DNA from: a virus
DNA length: 25,439 nt
IMG/VR virus record: IMGVR_UViG_3300031803_000008
Coordinates: 1-25,439 of that record
Strand: one strand, 5' to 3'
The stretch's first letter is position 1. Every line of letters begins with the position of its first letter. The notes beneath the pieces were generated by a model. It did no database searches. It saw only the letters and a list, made by a program, of their open reading frames with translations, and was not told the origin of the DNA. Below are positions 24,701-25,439 of this stretch, piece by piece. The position numbers and the translations under genes are program-made.

Positions 24701-25439
24701 CAAGAGAAGCTAACGGGGTCTGGGAATTTCCCGGTATTCCAGCTTGGTCATAATCCCAACCATAGCTTTGAGTAAACAAGGCTCCTACATTTGCATTTTG
24801 ATAGGCAGTTCCTAGGATTGTTCGGAATCCCTTGATGTTCCAAATTAACGAATCGCTGGTTACTGTCGTATATGAATTTGATGTTGCAAAAGGAATGCTA
24901 CCGGTGACATCTAGATATGGCCATAAATGAGAAGCAGGAGCCGATGCGTTTTGAATACTACTATTTGCATAATAGTGCGAGTTTGCATATGGACTTGTCA
25001 ATGGAGACTGTTCCCAGGCAATCCATCCAGGCGAACCAGGAGTATGTCGTCCTGCTCCATGTGGATTCACACCATGGGCGGCATCAAGATCAAACTCGTT
25101 TCTTCCTGTATTGTTCAGTCCAAATCGAGTATGATAGGCCACCCCACGTCCAGCAAGGGGAATGTTTGCATAATCAGACAGAAGGGACGATTCTGCTCCC
25201 ATATAGAATTCGCGAATCAGGTCCAGAATGTCTCCCGAGAATGTTTCGCTAAATGCATTCATTCTAACCGAAGCCAACGATTCAATGCTGACCAAACCAA
25301 ACATGGCAAATCCAGCAGGGTGTGTCAGTTTCTTAATGACTTCTTTATAAACTTCAATTGACAGTCCAGATTTAAGAACATAGGAATAAATTTGATAGTA
25401 TTTGTCATCTTGAATATATTTTGAGAGCCATGCATTAGT
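21765..25439 (-). CDS. Giant baseplate protein in the gene 7 position, 5' end outside window
   Basis: The frame is open from base 25439 down to the stop at 21765, 1224 codons visible; an internal ATG at 25304 is not the real start because the frame continues upstream without a stop. The edge segment, YIQDDKYYQIYSYVLKSGLS followed by KKLTHPAGFAMFGLVSIES, is a motif I associate with large wedge/structural proteins of marine T4-like phages. Position directly before gp8 matches T4 gene 7 (1032 residues), but I see no firm gp7 signature. Two accessory regions stand out: a jellyroll-like region (about 23890-24700) with WHILEWDMHS and KFEIEWIQADDG, resembling carbohydrate-binding folds, and a region (about 22270-23420) with five recurring strand pairs such as LQVDSRNRIYFGG and VDFSTDDLGSLYVVG, suggestive of a beta-propeller. 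The stop is 74 bases before the gp8 ATG. Confidence 0.7.
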   Translation of the reverse strand, partial: TNAWLSKYIQDDKYYQIYSYVLKSGLSIEVYKEVIKKLTHPAGFAMFGLVSIESLASVRMNAFSETFSGDILDLIREFYMGAESSLLSDYANIPLAGRGVAYHTRFGLNNTGRNEFDLDAAHGVNPHGAGRHTPGSPGWIAWEQSPLTSPYANSHYYANSSIQNASAPASHLWPYLDVTGSIPFATSNSYTTVTSDSLIWNIKGFRTILGTAYQNANVGALFTQSYGWDYDQAGIPGNSQTPLASLGHLQKGWSLATGNWNVDPVSPGHFFGQLEYTDLEGTTQVLEIERQLEGASPEGQTDYYHAGFGITSPLDIDGNTNRYVRMKVRRIGPGGYGADSWLGACQPETKPASGASLFSPTMGLTPTEWNTTAPSLIIGWPPSPGTGLSAWYVPDRSKYVGSANTAQPSTLIIPADASPDTKSPWHILEWDMHSLGFAHYQDQAFNFYIPQNGGSLTELMESGGALTWKDADASTGESPQDGGPGRRIGYIGFHLCYEPDNANEKFEIEWIQADDGTGWPRGSYALPLGYVANTTHDNWTSSGSGTGGMGSYNRRRAVESTDMTNQTIGDFSASVAPSSIQPSEITRGAPVLYVHSDKSIVNYSPANLNANDQIFNSNGAIFRASANTANNLDWIVTEIIDSEKFLRTAPGSPALGDYVGSDLTANGKFSGPVLLDTDVNDNLYVGYVYEDHTGGYPGFDSPNDSKPLMLFRLTPTANVQTDISEPADPHNLRSVGSTSRGRSNTYSVEQILWGNTGGSGGVGVMVGSDDLYGQSSVHWQATEIGGGSGSFVDFSTDDLGSLYVVGSGSQNIIKILPAANASYANGVVRLASDFVGQLPGRRVFELVIPTTIDANNDVLGNWSPTNIIPGPKDSLFVACDTGYDPTNRGANSVYCYHVVTTQNVATGIHYTKNVYPVFANTSGFTAVPGSGFLPYLVDMNQDGASQSCAGMVLDHEEPPNLYYMSANTMYRITPKGYSYQIGDAEIEQVFPDNYFRDTLKYHGGSGANHHILGFSRQGIGDTENPYLYYLNNYQKLQVDSRNRIYFGGMANLFCYSRGSNTDLLLYNKSNTEFSTLQVVANSQMYTSNIDFGVGGGSWSFETASIDSFVLGAKTSNSAFTGGDPGNLSTGANNFSEGVYITMHDGETITSIDATTFSNVNGRRLIAIYPNANGSFVESEGGQLAMTIMDENPNAETKFAVEGTGGVNKFRGIGPGKVVLRPEKV

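Noticed and set aside
21765-25304. ATG at 25304 as the start of the gene-7-position protein
   Set aside because: The frame continues upstream through 45 sense codons to the window edge with a conserved-looking segment (KKLTHPAGFAMFG spanning this ATG), so it is an internal methionine.
1-25439. CRISPR arrays, tRNA genes, insertion sequences, integrase or toxin-antitoxin genes
   Set aside because: I looked for regular short repeats with spacers, tRNA cloverleafs and transposase or recombinase motifs. The window is filled by structural genes with no room or signal for these.

Overview
This window is a block of virion structural genes from a T4-like (Tevenvirinae-type, contractile-tailed) bacteriophage. 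The nearest recognisable style is that of marine T4-like phages (cyanophage and other exo-T-even groups). All supported genes are on the minus strand and are nearly back to back: no gap between genes exceeds about 95 bases, adjacent genes often overlap or touch, and most starts have a Shine-Dalgarno sequence. No tRNA, rRNA, CRISPR, insertion sequence or integrase was seen.

Read in the direction of transcription (from base 25439 down to 1), the order follows T4 genes 7-8-[9 to 12 and wac]-13-14-15-16-17. First comes a very large baseplate protein in the gene 7 position, which runs off the right edge, then baseplate wedge gp8. The slot that holds genes 9-12 and wac in T4 is instead filled by a 2382-residue DUF4815-type baseplate/fibre protein, a 90-residue coiled-coil protein, a 1589-residue modular tail fibre, a 2-oxoglutarate/Fe(II) oxygenase, a small protein resembling head-spike base proteins of gene transfer agents, a 271-residue beta-rich protein, an unassigned 242-residue protein and a 133-residue beta-sandwich protein. 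The conserved neck and packaging genes follow: gp13, gp14, gp15, gp16 (small terminase) and gp17 (large terminase, cut by the left edge).

Regulation appears to be late-type. Boxes matching or close to the T4 late promoter TATAAATA lie on the minus strand before gp8, before the long fibre, before the spike-base-like gene and before the 133-residue gene that leads into the neck operon. A 10-bp perfect inverted repeat at the end of the 242-residue gene, followed about 50 bases later by a perfect late box, marks a likely transcript boundary between the host-recognition cassette and the neck/terminase operon.

The most interesting parts are accessory. The fibre is built from recurring module types with a typical phage C-terminal tip domain and no recognisable S74 chaperone. 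Base composition changes sharply inside the fibre gene and between neighbours. The gene-7-position protein carries an apparent carbohydrate-binding-like domain and a propeller-like repeat. An oxygenase gene sits inside the fibre cluster. gp15 and gp8 are both much longer than their T4 counterparts.
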